This document shows positions 8,759-19,274 of a DNA stretch of 64,000 nt, piece by piece. Numbering within the stretch: the stretch's first letter is position 1; every line of letters starts with the position of its first letter. Position numbers and translations under genes: made by a program. Source of the DNA: Shewanella donghaensis (GTDB taxonomy: Bacteria > Pseudomonadota > Gammaproteobacteria > Enterobacterales > Shewanellaceae); the NCBI RefSeq assembly GCF_007567505.1, contig NZ_CP041783.1, positions 2,852,001 through 2,916,000 of the forward strand, in the 5' to 3' direction. The notes below the pieces were generated by a model. The model worked only from the letters and a program-made list of their open reading frames with translations, was not told where the DNA came from and did no database searches.

Positions 8759-10382
8759 AGTATTTTTGACATTAATTATGGCCAATGCTGAACCAGTAAG
8801 CACACTGAAGCATCCATCGTCAGAAAACGTGATGACAAATAGTAAACCTAAAAATGAAACCATTACTGTCGATAATATTATCGTGCAGAGTAATGCTATT
8901 TTTGATGAATCGGATCCCGATGCTTTCTTTATTCATCATTGGGCAAACTGGCTGCATATCAATACCACCGAACCCACAATAATAGATAAACTCACTTTTA
9001 CTGAAGGTGATGAAGTCAACGCTAAAACCTTTGCCGAATCCCAACGCTTATTGCGGGCTGAACCCTATTTGAGAGATGCCAAGGTTTATCACGTAAAGAA
9101 AGATCCTAGCGCTGATACAGATGAAAATACCGTGGTAGTTGAAACATGGGATAACTGGTCATTACTGCCAACGTTCAGTTTAAGTTCTAGTGGCGGCGAA
9201 ACTAAATATTCAGTTGGCATAAAAGAAGATAACCTGATGGGGTTGGGTATTAAAACCCGCTTTAAATACCAATCCAATGCAGACCGAACAGGTTATAAAT
9301 TCGGCATCACCGCACCACTAAAAGTCATCCCGCATGCCACTATTTCAGCCAATTGGTATGACAATAGTGATGGCCAAGCAACCCGCCTTTATTTTAATAA
9401 ACCTTTCTACTCGCTTAATACATATAATAAATATTCAGCCGAATATTTAACCGACCAACGTATGGATACCTTGAGACAGAACGGCGAAGACGTTAATGAG
9501 TTCGAACATAACATCAATTATGCTGCTATCGCTTATGGTTGGTTAATAGATAAAACAGATGATGATTTATCTCGGCTAACCTTAGGCTTTACCCAAGATA
9601 AACATCAATTTGAACCCAGTGAGACTTTTCCTGATCAAGCATTACCTGAGGATAGGGATTTTTTATATCCGTGGTTAAGTTATGAATATTTACAGGATGA
9701 TTATCGTGTTTTTACCAACATTCATCTGATTAACAATAACGAAGATTTCAATTTAGGCTGGCGACACTTTTTCCGTTTAGGCATAGAAACTCGCGATGTA
9801 GACCCTGATTCATCGGTGGGCTACCATGTCAATTTATCGAGCACTAGAGGCTACCAACAGGATAAAAATTTACTGTTATTTAATCTTAAAGGTGAAGCCA
9901 GTTTTAACACTAGTCAGCAAGATTTTTATAACGTCAGTGCCCAAGCTGAATACTTCTACAAAGTGCACCCTAAATGGACTGCCTATGCCAAAACACGCCT
10001 AGCCACCTCTAAAAATAACTATCTCGATAAACCTTTTGCTTTAGGTGATGATACTGGGGTTAGAGGCTATCCCAACGATTATCAATATGGTGATAATCAA
10101 TGGCTATTCACTGGCGAAGTCCGTTATTACCCAAATATTAATTTGTACCAATTAGCCGAACTAGGCTGGGCAACCTTTGTGGATATTGGGCAAGCCTTTG
10201 GCGGCCCTGATGACAACAATGAAGTGAACTCGCCGATTGGCAGCGTTGGAATTGGTGCCAGAATCTATTCATCTAAATCAAGTTACGGCAGTGTCGGCCA
10301 TATTGATTTAGCCGTACCTTTTACAAACGGTGAAAATGTCGATAATTGGGAATGGCGTTTTCAAGTTAAAAACCGTTTTTAA
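8742..10382 (+). CDS. BamA/TamA-like outer-membrane barrel protein with POTRA-type domain
   Basis: A 546-residue protein. A short hydrophobic leader (MTFAIIVFLTLIMANA) is a minimal signal peptide; no earlier in-frame ATG, GTG or TTG exists before the stop at 8670. Residues about 45-125 resemble one POTRA domain (IIDKLTFTEGDEVNAKTF, LLRAEPYLRDAKV). The rest is beta-barrel-like, ending NRF, an outer-membrane signature. LGDDTGVRGYPNDYQYG near residue 435 matches the conserved VRGY motif of loop 6 in the BamA/TamA/FhaC superfamily. It may be an assembly or secretion factor or an unrelated barrel of that fold. A second, simpler relative is at 33421-34590. Confidence 0.85.
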   Translation: MTFAIIVFLTLIMANAEPVSTLKHPSSENVMTNSKPKNETITVDNIIVQSNAIFDESDPDAFFIHHWANWLHINTTEPTIIDKLTFTEGDEVNAKTFAESQRLLRAEPYLRDAKVYHVKKDPSADTDENTVVVETWDNWSLLPTFSLSSSGGETKYSVGIKEDNLMGLGIKTRFKYQSNADRTGYKFGITAPLKVIPHATISANWYDNSDGQATRLYFNKPFYSLNTYNKYSAEYLTDQRMDTLRQNGEDVNEFEHNINYAAIAYGWLIDKTDDDLSRLTLGFTQDKHQFEPSETFPDQALPEDRDFLYPWLSYEYLQDDYRVFTNIHLINNNEDFNLGWRHFFRLGIETRDVDPDSSVGYHVNLSSTRGYQQDKNLLLFNLKGEASFNTSQQDFYNVSAQAEYFYKVHPKWTAYAKTRLATSKNNYLDKPFALGDDTGVRGYPNDYQYGDNQWLFTGEVRYYPNINLYQLAELGWATFVDIGQAFGGPDDNNEVNSPIGSVGIGARIYSSKSSYGSVGHIDLAVPFTNGENVDNWEWRFQVKNRF

Positions 10383-10399
10383 ACGGTTGAATTGATTCA

Positions 10400-10822
10400 C
10401 TAGTCAATTTTAGAGAATGATTCAATTTTCTCTTTTATCTGTTGTTCTTGTTGCTTATCTTTAATTCGGTAGATGCTTTTTATTTGGGTTTTGAACTGTG
10501 GTTCATCGGCAGTAGAGACGGCATCAAAGCCAGCTGCAACTTTATTCATTTTAGAGGACACTAACAGTGCTTGGGCAAACTTTAAGTTATTATTGATACC
10601 ATTGAGTACTAGCAAGTAGGTTTGTCTTGGGCGAACGTCGATAAGTACGCTACGACTATCAATACTGCGCCAGCCATCTAAACGAAAGTTATCAATTGAA
10701 TTCACCTGCTCCAATTCATCAAATTGATACATTGCAGCTTTTGATTTATTCGCTTCAGTTGCAGCACATGCTGACAGTAACACCATCAAACCAATTGTAA
10801 AAATAACCTTAAACAACGTCAT
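10400..10822 (-). CDS. Small lipoprotein, DUF6491-like
   Basis: 140 residues from the ATG at 10822. A second ATG three bases upstream (10825) is too close to the AGGA sequence, whereas 10822 has normal spacing. Signal peptide with lipobox LLSAC, so probably lipid-anchored. The pattern DNFRLDGWRSIDSRSVLIDVRPRQTYLL resembles DUF6491 proteins, short secreted proteins of unknown role. The gene converges on the barrel gene; the 17-base gap between stop codons holds no terminator. Confidence 0.7.
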   Translation of the reverse strand: MTLFKVIFTIGLMVLLSACAATEANKSKAAMYQFDELEQVNSIDNFRLDGWRSIDSRSVLIDVRPRQTYLLVLNGINNNLKFAQALLVSSKMNKVAAGFDAVSTADEPQFKTQIKSIYRIKDKQQEQQIKEKIESFSKID

Positions 10823-10825
10823 CAT

Positions 10826-11186
10826 TCATCCTATTGAGTGGTTCAGAACATTATCGAAATTCATTGCATTAATAGTACTTAGCCCATTAAAGCAGCTAGT
10901 GACGACCACATCAATATGCGCTTTGTTACGTTCTTTTTTCACGTACTTAAAAACAGTTTATCAATACCGGCTATTTGATATAAAGAAAGAACTCCTACCT
11001 TGAGCTCATTTACAAAAGTTATCGTCGACAGATATTAATGTCGCAGTATTGTATCGGATCATAGGGCCGTTAATATTGCCCCATATAACAGCTTAAAAAA
11101 CCATGAAGTAAGCCTTTAAATAAAATGATAGACATGAAAAAGCCGCAACCAAGATAGGGTTGCGGCTGATAAAAAAGCTTATCTAT
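10826..11186. other. Gene-free interval between lipoprotein and protease genes
   Basis: 361 bases. Contains the protease terminator (11137-11167) at its right end and the lipoprotein promoter at the left. No coding frame or further repeat seen. Confidence 0.5.
11137..11167 (-). terminator. Terminator of the S8 protease gene
   Basis: AGCCGCAACC (11141-11150), loop of 7, GGTTGCGGCT (11158-11167). On the minus strand it is followed by TTTT. It lies 20 bases after the protease stop. Confidence 0.85.
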
Positions 11187-14100
11187 TTATTTAAAACGAC
11201 GTCTTAATCCTAAAAGACCTGCTAGTAACATAAAGCCACCCATTGACCCACCACTTGAATCAGAACCCGTGTCAGGATCTGGCGTAGGTGCAATCACTTC
11301 TGCTTTAATGGCGATGTTCGCCACTGCGGCAACTGCCGTTTTCTGACCATTACTGACGACAAGTTCAATAACAGCTGTGCCATCTGTATCTACGGCAGGC
11401 AAGTTGACTTGTGTTTCCATCGCTGTCGCATCTGCAAATGTCACTGCAGGACCTGAAACATGTGTCCATGCATAAGTGAGCACATCATCACTATTTGGTG
11501 CAGTACTGCCTGTTGCAGCCAATGTTACGCTAGTTGATTCATCAGCAGTTAATGCTACTGAAACTGCGCCGTTAATCATGGCAACAGGAATACCTTCAAG
11601 CATCACAGGAGCTAGTGACTCATCGAAACCGATACTGTCAACAATATGAGTTACATCAAATTGCAATTCTTGCGACATCACCAATGTTTGAGTATCAAAC
11701 GCCACCATGATGACTTGACCCACTTCATTAGGTGCTTGCACCACTTGCCATGAAATTGTATCTGCCTCCGTAGTGCCTTGATGGCTGTCACTGTTGACCG
11801 TCAATCCAGTAGGTACAGTAGCAGAAACATCTATCGTTCTTTCGCTGTCTGAATTGTTATCCGCTAAAGCGATAGATAAGGTCACAATGTCACCAGTATC
11901 AGCCGTTTCTACATCCAAACTGCTTTGAGCAAAAGTCGCGTAGCGATAAAGCTCAACGGGCATTAAACCAATATTATCTTTCACATCAACACCCGTACCA
12001 ATTTCTAGCACTGTCGTATAAAAGGTGTCTGGCTTTAATGGTTTGTTCCAATTAAGTACTAGGCCAATGTCTTCGTTACTGCCCACTTCACTCTTATAAT
12101 CTACCGTCACGCTGCCATCATCTTTACCAATAATAGCCAGCTCTAACACCATTTCATCTTCAACATCTGATGGCGCTGAAGTATCGCCAAAGTTATGCAC
12201 TGTAACGTAATATGAACCTGGTGCAGGATCATTCACTTCACAAGATTCATATGCCGTTTCAGTGGCACTCATACAAATTAGCTCATCGAACTCAAGCGCA
12301 TTATCAGGTTGGCCGTTATAATTACTGTCGCGACCGATATACAAATCTAAATCTGGTGAACTAGTATGTTTCACTCTCGCCACAATACGTTTGGTATTAG
12401 GTGTGACATTGATTAACTGCGAATAATACTTAGTACTGTCGTTATAAACATTGGTTGGCCAATTTGAAGTATCACTGTCATCACGAGGAATCGTGGTCTC
12501 GATGACTTCAATTTCAGCTAATTCAAACACCCCCACTTGTAAGTCACTTGACCCTACAGTGGTAATACCTGAAATTTCAGCACTGCTATTATCTTTAGCG
12601 GTTAGCAACATCACGTTTTCAGGGAAGCTACCAGCAACAAAGCTGCCTATAATCGGTAATTTTGATGGTGTTAGGGAATTATTATTTGGGGTTAGTACTA
12701 AATGTCCCATGCCATATTCTGATGCGTAGCCATTACCAATAGATGCTGTCACGTCAAGTGTGATGCTTTCACCCGCTGCCAATGTAAAGCTACTTGGCGT
12801 GCCACTGATCGACATACCTGTCGTGTCAGAAGAACCAGTCACAGTCCAAGTCGATGCCGCTGTTGCAGTAAACGTGCGAGTCCAATTACATTCCATCATG
12901 CATTCATTTTTTAATGCCGATGCCAGATTCATTTCCTCTGGTTCACCTTCCAACCTTGGATCAGCATTAATGTAGTCGTCATAGGACATATCCATCACAA
13001 GGCCCGCATTCAACGCCGCCTTTATCCGTGCGCTGCCAGCGCCAGCAACAAAAAAGTCTGATGGTGTAACGCCATCCTCTAATAAGGTGTCGGTTTCAGC
13101 ACTGAGCATTAATGCAGATTGTGCCTGCGCGGGTGACCACTCAGGCTTTAATGCAGCAATCAGAGCATAAGCCCCAGTGATATGCGGCGTCGCCATCGAT
13201 GTACCATCCATGAAGGTGAATGGTGATTCGTTTTTATTAGCGTCTTCATGCCAAGGTTGGTATTCAGTATTCGCCGCATAAATAGCTACACCGGGTGCTG
13301 CAATATGCGGTGTTAACCAACGGTTCATAATTGACTCAGGGCCTCGAGAGGTAAACGAAGCCGCAATATCCGCTTTTGCAGGATCGCTTTCCATTACAGA
13401 TGCACCAATAGTTGCTGAATGACCTGTGCCAGATGCCAACCAATCAGTGAGTAACTTGCCTTGTTCAATATCTAAATGAATCGTTGGTAGCACATGTAAG
13501 TCTGCGTCTACAGTTTCATCTGCGCTGGTAACATTAATCAGTACTAGACCGCTGGCGCCACCCGCTAACACATTCGTACCTTTACTCACACGAGCAATGT
13601 CACCACGCTCACATACGACAATTTGGCCAGAGAATGTATCAGCAGCAAAAGGTTCAAGACAGCCTGAATTATCAAAGTCTCCAGCAAAAACGATTTCGCC
13701 AGAAATACCACTAGTAGCCCCTTTACCTGTTAAAGCAGCTAAATCATAATCTCCACCCGTAAAGGTGACATCCTTGTCTGTGAAGTTACGATCGTGCGTG
13801 TAGGCAGCAACAGTAGTTAACCACGGTGCATTGCCTGGCGAGCCAACGGTTTCAGCTCCAGGGCCATCATTACCCGCAGCAACAGCAACATGAATACCCG
13901 CCTCTCGCGCCGCTAAAAATGCTAAAGCGTCACTGTCACCCCATGGGTCACTCGCGCCGCCGCCAATTGAATAGTTAATCGCTTGCACGCCATGCTCAAT
14001 AGCATGCTCAACAGCCAAAGCTGTAATATCCGTCCAGCAGCTACCATCAGCGACACACACCTGATATGAAATAATATTAGCGTGTGGAGCAACACCGCTG

Positions 14101-15026
14101 ATTTCACCTAAGGTAAATTCAGCTTCTTCGCCTACGGCATTAAATACTGGGACATCTTTAACCACATTACCTGCTGTGGTTGAAGCCACATGAGAACCAT
14201 GACCGTTATGATCAATAGCAATCAAGTCATCACCTTCTGGCGTATAGTCAGCTAGCAAATCTGGGTGACCCCATATACCGATTAATTTGTCATTACAGTA
14301 ATGGGCCAGTTCTGAACTTGCACAATCTCCAGCATAAACACCTTCACCCAATGGATTGATGTGGTCATAGCCATCTGCGCCAACATCTGCAAATGATGGG
14401 TGAAAAGCATTAATACCAGTATCCATAATCGCGACAGTCACGCCTTCACCCATACTGCTTACACCTGTTGCTGTGCCATCCCAGGCACTGGGTGCTTGAA
14501 TATGTTTAGGGCCGCTATCAGTATTTAAATGACGTAACTCGACTTTATCAACACGCTTAATGCCTGGTATTGAAGCCAATGTTTGCGCTTCTTTTTCTGA
14601 GAGTTCAGTGCTAAAACCATTTAATGCGATTTGATATTCATTTTTAATATACAGCTGACGGTTAAGTCGGGACTTAGCCTGCGCTAATGTTTGCTGTCTT
14701 TGGCTTTTAAGGTATTGGATATAATGTTGACTGGTGGCACTTTTAACGTTTAATACGCTATTGCCTTTGCGGGTATTCGTAGGGTTACTTAATAAGCTGG
14801 TTGCTGCTAAATTTTCTACACCACCATGATAAGTTGCAAGAGGCTGATCGTCTAATAACACCATATAAAGGTTTTCAATATTACGCGTGGTAGCGGTGGT
14901 TGGATTACTGCGGTGGTTACCATCGGTATCCAACCCACGAGTATCAACAACATTTGCATTGATACTAGGCGCAAAAGCTAAGGTTAATGCTGCGGCTATT
15001 AAGCTCTTTTTATATATCGACGTCAC
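11187..15026 (-). CDS. Secreted subtilisin-family (S8) serine protease with GlyGly-CTERM tail
   Basis: 1279 residues. Signal peptide MTSIYKKSLIAAALTLAFAPSINA; an I9-type inhibitory propeptide follows (about 50-168). The S8 domain has a complete catalytic set: Asp202 (VAIMDTG), His276 (GHGSHV), Asn386 (AAGNDG) and Ser610 (GTSMATPH). A PA-type insert lies at about 435-545, a PPC-like segment at about 845-915, and Ig/PKD-like domains towards the end. The C-terminus (GGSMGGFMLLAGLLGLRRRFK) is a GlyGly-CTERM signal, known to be processed by rhombosortase and linked to type II secretion. Likely a surface or extracellular protease. It is divergent from a catalytically dead relative at 15549. High confidence in family and activity. 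Confidence 0.95.
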   Translation of the reverse strand: MTSIYKKSLIAAALTLAFAPSINANVVDTRGLDTDGNHRSNPTTATTRNIENLYMVLLDDQPLATYHGGVENLAATSLLSNPTNTRKGNSVLNVKSATSQHYIQYLKSQRQQTLAQAKSRLNRQLYIKNEYQIALNGFSTELSEKEAQTLASIPGIKRVDKVELRHLNTDSGPKHIQAPSAWDGTATGVSSMGEGVTVAIMDTGINAFHPSFADVGADGYDHINPLGEGVYAGDCASSELAHYCNDKLIGIWGHPDLLADYTPEGDDLIAIDHNGHGSHVASTTAGNVVKDVPVFNAVGEEAEFTLGEISGVAPHANIISYQVCVADGSCWTDITALAVEHAIEHGVQAINYSIGGGASDPWGDSDALAFLAAREAGIHVAVAAGNDGPGAETVGSPGNAPWLTTVAAYTHDRNFTDKDVTFTGGDYDLAALTGKGATSGISGEIVFAGDFDNSGCLEPFAADTFSGQIVVCERGDIARVSKGTNVLAGGASGLVLINVTSADETVDADLHVLPTIHLDIEQGKLLTDWLASGTGHSATIGASVMESDPAKADIAASFTSRGPESIMNRWLTPHIAAPGVAIYAANTEYQPWHEDANKNESPFTFMDGTSMATPHITGAYALIAALKPEWSPAQAQSALMLSAETDTLLEDGVTPSDFFVAGAGSARIKAALNAGLVMDMSYDDYINADPRLEGEPEEMNLASALKNECMMECNWTRTFTATAASTWTVTGSSDTTGMSISGTPSSFTLAAGESITLDVTASIGNGYASEYGMGHLVLTPNNNSLTPSKLPIIGSFVAGSFPENVMLLTAKDNSSAEISGITTVGSSDLQVGVFELAEIEVIETTIPRDDSDTSNWPTNVYNDSTKYYSQLINVTPNTKRIVARVKHTSSPDLDLYIGRDSNYNGQPDNALEFDELICMSATETAYESCEVNDPAPGSYYVTVHNFGDTSAPSDVEDEMVLELAIIGKDDGSVTVDYKSEVGSNEDIGLVLNWNKPLKPDTFYTTVLEIGTGVDVKDNIGLMPVELYRYATFAQSSLDVETADTGDIVTLSIALADNNSDSERTIDVSATVPTGLTVNSDSHQGTTEADTISWQVVQAPNEVGQVIMVAFDTQTLVMSQELQFDVTHIVDSIGFDESLAPVMLEGIPVAMINGAVSVALTADESTSVTLAATGSTAPNSDDVLTYAWTHVSGPAVTFADATAMETQVNLPAVDTDGTAVIELVVSNGQKTAVAAVANIAIKAEVIAPTPDPDTGSDSSGGSMGGFMLLAGLLGLRRRFK

Positions 15027-15548
15027 AATGTCTTCCTCGTTCTAATTATTATTTCTCTCACAAACCCACCGCGGATAATCTTGAATGTTAGCCTGCAAAT
15101 TGGAATGTTGTTGTTTGCTATAACCTTGATACTCGATTGATTTATTAAGAGGCAAATAAACAGCGACTATTCGACTTCATTTAAGCTTCATTTTTATTTC
15201 AATTTCTTTTTATTCAAGCACTTAAAAAACAAACATGTATCTGAATGTATCAAAAACAAACTCAAAAACTGCTTTAACAGATAAATATGACGATTCGACT
15301 ATCCTCCTTCAATATTCTTAAAAAATAATACATCTATCTTATTGTTTAATAAGTAAATGAAAATTATTTGAAAGAGAAAAGAAACAAAATCAACAGTGGT
15401 TTACTTGTGGTTTGCCACCGTATCGCTGAAAACATTATGTACGAGTGTTGAGCAGAATAATTTCTGACTTAATTAGCCTTGGAGTACGGCGGCTCAAGTT
15501 AACCAAAAATAAGAAATAGATTGAACAATAACTTTGAAGGGAAACCCT
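15027..15548. promoter_or_regulatory. Divergent promoter region of the S8 pair
   Basis: 522 bases between two outward-facing start codons, very AT-rich. It must carry both promoters. I could not assign -35/-10 boxes or a shared operator by eye. Its length leaves room for binding of the membrane regulator encoded at 19554. Confidence 0.45.
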
Positions 15549-18500
15549 ATGTCATTTAAGAAGTCAAAACTTGCAACCTGTATCGCACTCGCGGCGCTGG
15601 CACCAACAGCTGTTTATGCCACGACACAATCAGATACCTTATCTGCATTCTCAAGTTCTGTAGCACAAACCCAAAACGCCACTCTATATGTCTATCTGTC
15701 AGAACAGGGTTCATTGACTAAGGCAACTATTAATAACAAGCAAAAATTTGTTCAGTCTTTAAAGCAGATCGAAACCAATCAACAAGCAATAATCAACAAT
15801 ATAAAAGCGCTTGATGGCAACATCAAAACTCTACCAGGCTCAAAACTTGTCAGTAACTTTATTCGTGTTAAAGCAGACACCAGTTACATCGATAAAATCA
15901 AACAAATGCCTGGTGTTAAAGCCGTTGTCGTTGCAGCCTCTCCGATCAGCGTACCCAACAATGTATTAAATACTAGCAAGTTGACGAAAGCCGCGACAAC
16001 CACAACTAAAGCCCCTGTATTATCAGATGATTTGACTGCTGGAGAAGGTGTTAAAGTCGCCATTATTGGTAGTGGTGTGGATTATACTCATACATCATTA
16101 GGCGGTGACGGTACGGTTGAAACTTATGCCACAGCTATGGCGAACTCAGTCAATGCGTTTGATGGTTTCCCGACTGAAGTTGTAGTTGAAGGTATGGATT
16201 TGGCTAGTGATGCAGGCTGGGGGTTTGATCCTAACCCAATCGATCAAAACGTTTACTTTACTCGTGATTATGACGGTGCAACCCACAATACAGGACACGG
16301 TACTCGCTTAGCCAGTGTAGTACATGCCTTAGCACCTAGCGCTAAAATTGCTGCCTACAAAACATCAAACGTTTCTGACCCATGGGGTTATGGATATAGC
16401 TTAACTGGAGAAACTTCGAGTAGCTTCATAATGGCACTTGAGTACGCACTGGATCCAAATCAAGATGGTAGTTTTGATGACAGAGCCGACATTATTGTGG
16501 TTGACGCCCTTGGTGGTAATGCATTCTATGCCGAGCATGATGATGGTGTTTCTAGCGCTGTGATTGAAGCCTACGCTATCCAAATGGCTTCAGCATTAGG
16601 CAGTTTAGTCGTAGTTAATGCTGGTAACGGCGGAGAGTGGTACGACAATAACTTCAATATGACATGGCGTGGCGCTGCACCTAGCGCCCTAAGTGTTGGC
16701 GGTATCACCGCTGACGCTGAAGACAACATGATGGTGACCGAGAAAACACCTTATGGCCCTGTACGTGGAGCAACCAATTACACTAAACCTGATATGGTCA
16801 GTTATGCTGAAAACATCGACGTTGCTGTGGTCGGTGGCGGTGATGAGATGGACACCGAGTCAGACACTGTAATGGCTGCTGCACGAGTTGCTGCTGCCGC
16901 TGCGGTACTGAAATCTAAACGCCCTGAATTATCAATGATCGAAATCAAAGCACTATTGATGAACACTGCCAACAACGCGGTAATGGATCGTAATAACAAG
17001 CAAGGTGAAATTACCCTGATTGGTAGCGGTGTCGAGAACATTGACGCAGCATTAATGTCTAATGCTGTGGCTTGGGAGAAAGGCAGTTATCAGCCTAATT
17101 TAAATTTTGGCTTCCAAGAAGGTACTGGCACTCAGCGTTTCATGAAAGAAGTGCAACTTAAAAACTTGTCGGAAGAAACCGTCACCTATGATGTTGCTTT
17201 AAATAGCATAGATAAAAGTGGTACTCCTGCTCTAACATGGGAATATCCTTCAACCATCAGCGTACCAAAAGGTCAAACGGTAGTCTTTCCTGTGACGATG
17301 GTAGTTAATTTTGACCAACTTGAAAACTGGCCAATGAAAACGGGTTCAGACTTAACCATTGAAAATTGGCAGGCGATTGAACTATCTGGCCAGTTACAAT
17401 TAACCGCAGATGAAGTGCCTACTATTGCGATTAGCTGGCTAGCGAAACCACGTAATAGCAGTAAAATAACACGTGATTTTAATACCTTTGAAGAACAATA
17501 TGGTAATGAACTCACATTAAAATTCGCCCCTGACGCTGGCGCACATGTTCAGCAGTTTACTAATGACAGTACCACTGACACCACCTATGCAGTATTCCCT
17601 GCCATGCACAGTCGCGCACAACTTCCGGTCGGTAAAGAAAACACTCAAGGCAACATATTAAAAACCGTGGCGGGTGGTGTTTATGACGAAGCCATGTGTT
17701 CATCAGGTAAAAAGATGGTTGTTGCTGGTCAGTTTTTTAAACCTAACGATGTCGGCATGGCAAACCACTTTGATAAAGCAGGCGTAGCACTCGTTTACTG
17801 GAGCTCTTATCAAGAACAATTTGTTATTGATCAAGGATTAGATCAAGAAGTCACTGGCGACCCATATGCATGGGATGAAGCCACTCAAGTCGGCATGAGC
17901 GGTTTCATTGAAGTGGATGAAAATGGTCAGCCACAATCTTGGTACATTGATTTCAATAAAGAATATGATTATACCGATCATTATGGCCGTTACACTAAAT
18001 CAACCTTACCGACTTATGTTACTGGACATGGTCAGAACTTCGTCGCCCAATATTGTATGGATGAACTTTACCATGGCGAAAACATGGCAAACATTGATGG
18101 CTTTGACCAAAATCAAGGTTGGATATTCGGCACTGACCGCGATGCCGCGGCCAACTTAGGCGAGCCTATCATTCTATTTAACCCCGTAAAATACGGTAAA
18201 ATAGACACCACCACCATCTTTGATTGGATGACGGGTGAGATGGTAGAAATAGAATCAAATTCGGGTGCTCTACCACTCATTTCTCGCCTAGTTGAAGAAG
18301 GTGAAACTAAACAGTACAGCCATATGGAAACACTAGCTCCTGGTGAAAGTGTTGAGTTAGGGGTGGCTAGCACTTGTAGCTTTACCTTCGGTTTTGGCAG
18401 CATAGGTTGTGATAACCATGGCATGCTAATGATGAGCCTTGAGGATAACTGGGCAATGGCAGTACCTGTCGGCCAAGGCGCATATGCATTTATACCTCAC

Positions 18501-19196
18501 CCAAAAGATGGTCAAATGCATAGCATCAATGAAGATGCTGCTATGGGCAGTGTTGTTGCAACGATTGAGTTAGATGCTGAAACTTTCTTTGCCAACGGTA
18601 ACTTTGAAGCTGAATGGTCTCCGTATGCGCTTTCGTTAGCTAAAGCGATTCCTGGTGACCCATTCACAGTGACCAATAGCGGTGAGATTGTGGTCAATAA
18701 CCCTGAAGCACTGGACTATGATGCCGGCAATACTAGCTACGAGTTGGAAGTGATAGGAAAGCAAGGTCAAGTTTTCACGGCAGTATCTAAAGTGATGATT
18801 AACATAAGTAATGTTAATGATATTGCGCCTGTACTCAATGAAGCTATGCCTGCGGTCACTATGGCCGATCAACAAGCTGCTGAAATTGATGCATCAATGT
18901 ACTTTAGCGACGCTGAAGGTGATGCATTAACATTTAGTGCCACAGGCTTACCAGAAGGTATTAGTATTGATAGCAAAACAGGCATGATAGCTGGTACCGC
19001 TGCCGCGGGTGTTTATGATGTTGTAGTAACAGCTGACGATATGGTCAATAAAACTGAAGCCAGCTTTACGATGACCATTAATGCACCCGTCGTTGTGGCT
19101 GAACCAGAGTCTGACAATGATGACGGTGGTAGCTTAGGTTTCTTAAGCTTGAGTTTACTGGCACTAATCGGTATGCGCCGTAAAATAAAACGTTAA
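15549..19196 (+). CDS. Secreted S8-fold pseudoprotease with GlyGly-CTERM tail
   Basis: 1215 residues from the ATG at 15549 (GAAGGGA 7 bases upstream; a TTG at 15534 is unlikely). Signal peptide, propeptide-like region, then a subtilisin fold. Aligned by eye to family motifs, two of three catalytic residues are gone: the Asp of DTG is Gly174 (VAIIGSGVDYTH) and the Ser of GTSMA is Val441 (SDTVMAAARVA). His250 (GHGTRLAS) and the oxyanion Asn360 (NAGNGG) remain. After the S8 domain come Fn3-like and cadherin/He_PIG-like domains and a GlyGly-CTERM tail (GGSLGFLSLSLLALIGMRRK). The frame is long and intact, so it is maintained rather than decaying. Likely a binding, inhibitor or chaperone role; this is inference. 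Confidence 0.93.
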   Translation: MSFKKSKLATCIALAALAPTAVYATTQSDTLSAFSSSVAQTQNATLYVYLSEQGSLTKATINNKQKFVQSLKQIETNQQAIINNIKALDGNIKTLPGSKLVSNFIRVKADTSYIDKIKQMPGVKAVVVAASPISVPNNVLNTSKLTKAATTTTKAPVLSDDLTAGEGVKVAIIGSGVDYTHTSLGGDGTVETYATAMANSVNAFDGFPTEVVVEGMDLASDAGWGFDPNPIDQNVYFTRDYDGATHNTGHGTRLASVVHALAPSAKIAAYKTSNVSDPWGYGYSLTGETSSSFIMALEYALDPNQDGSFDDRADIIVVDALGGNAFYAEHDDGVSSAVIEAYAIQMASALGSLVVVNAGNGGEWYDNNFNMTWRGAAPSALSVGGITADAEDNMMVTEKTPYGPVRGATNYTKPDMVSYAENIDVAVVGGGDEMDTESDTVMAAARVAAAAAVLKSKRPELSMIEIKALLMNTANNAVMDRNNKQGEITLIGSGVENIDAALMSNAVAWEKGSYQPNLNFGFQEGTGTQRFMKEVQLKNLSEETVTYDVALNSIDKSGTPALTWEYPSTISVPKGQTVVFPVTMVVNFDQLENWPMKTGSDLTIENWQAIELSGQLQLTADEVPTIAISWLAKPRNSSKITRDFNTFEEQYGNELTLKFAPDAGAHVQQFTNDSTTDTTYAVFPAMHSRAQLPVGKENTQGNILKTVAGGVYDEAMCSSGKKMVVAGQFFKPNDVGMANHFDKAGVALVYWSSYQEQFVIDQGLDQEVTGDPYAWDEATQVGMSGFIEVDENGQPQSWYIDFNKEYDYTDHYGRYTKSTLPTYVTGHGQNFVAQYCMDELYHGENMANIDGFDQNQGWIFGTDRDAAANLGEPIILFNPVKYGKIDTTTIFDWMTGEMVEIESNSGALPLISRLVEEGETKQYSHMETLAPGESVELGVASTCSFTFGFGSIGCDNHGMLMMSLEDNWAMAVPVGQGAYAFIPHPKDGQMHSINEDAAMGSVVATIELDAETFFANGNFEAEWSPYALSLAKAIPGDPFTVTNSGEIVVNNPEALDYDAGNTSYELEVIGKQGQVFTAVSKVMINISNVNDIAPVLNEAMPAVTMADQQAAEIDASMYFSDAEGDALTFSATGLPEGISIDSKTGMIAGTAAAGVYDVVVTADDMVNKTEASFTMTINAPVVVAEPESDNDDGGSLGFLSLSLLALIGMRRKIKR

Positions 19197-19248
19197 TTTT
19201 ATCGTTTTAGTCATCAAGATAAATGTTTAAACTTTAAATCGTTACTAA

Positions 19249-19274
19249 AAAGAGCACCCTTATGGGTGCTCTTT
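19249..19274 (+). terminator. Terminator of the pseudoprotease gene
   Basis: AAAGAGCACCC, loop TTAT, GGGTGCTCTTT. A perfect 11 bp stem ending in a short T-run, 52 bases after the stop. Confidence 0.85.

Noticed and set aside
12451..12729. Plus-strand frame opposite the S8 protease gene
   Set aside because: It lies inside a well-supported gene and reads as a mirror of repeated Thr/Ser codons.
15549..19196. Pseudogene status for the dead S8 protein
   Set aside because: The frame is intact, with signal peptide, domains and anchor all preserved, which argues for a maintained product.
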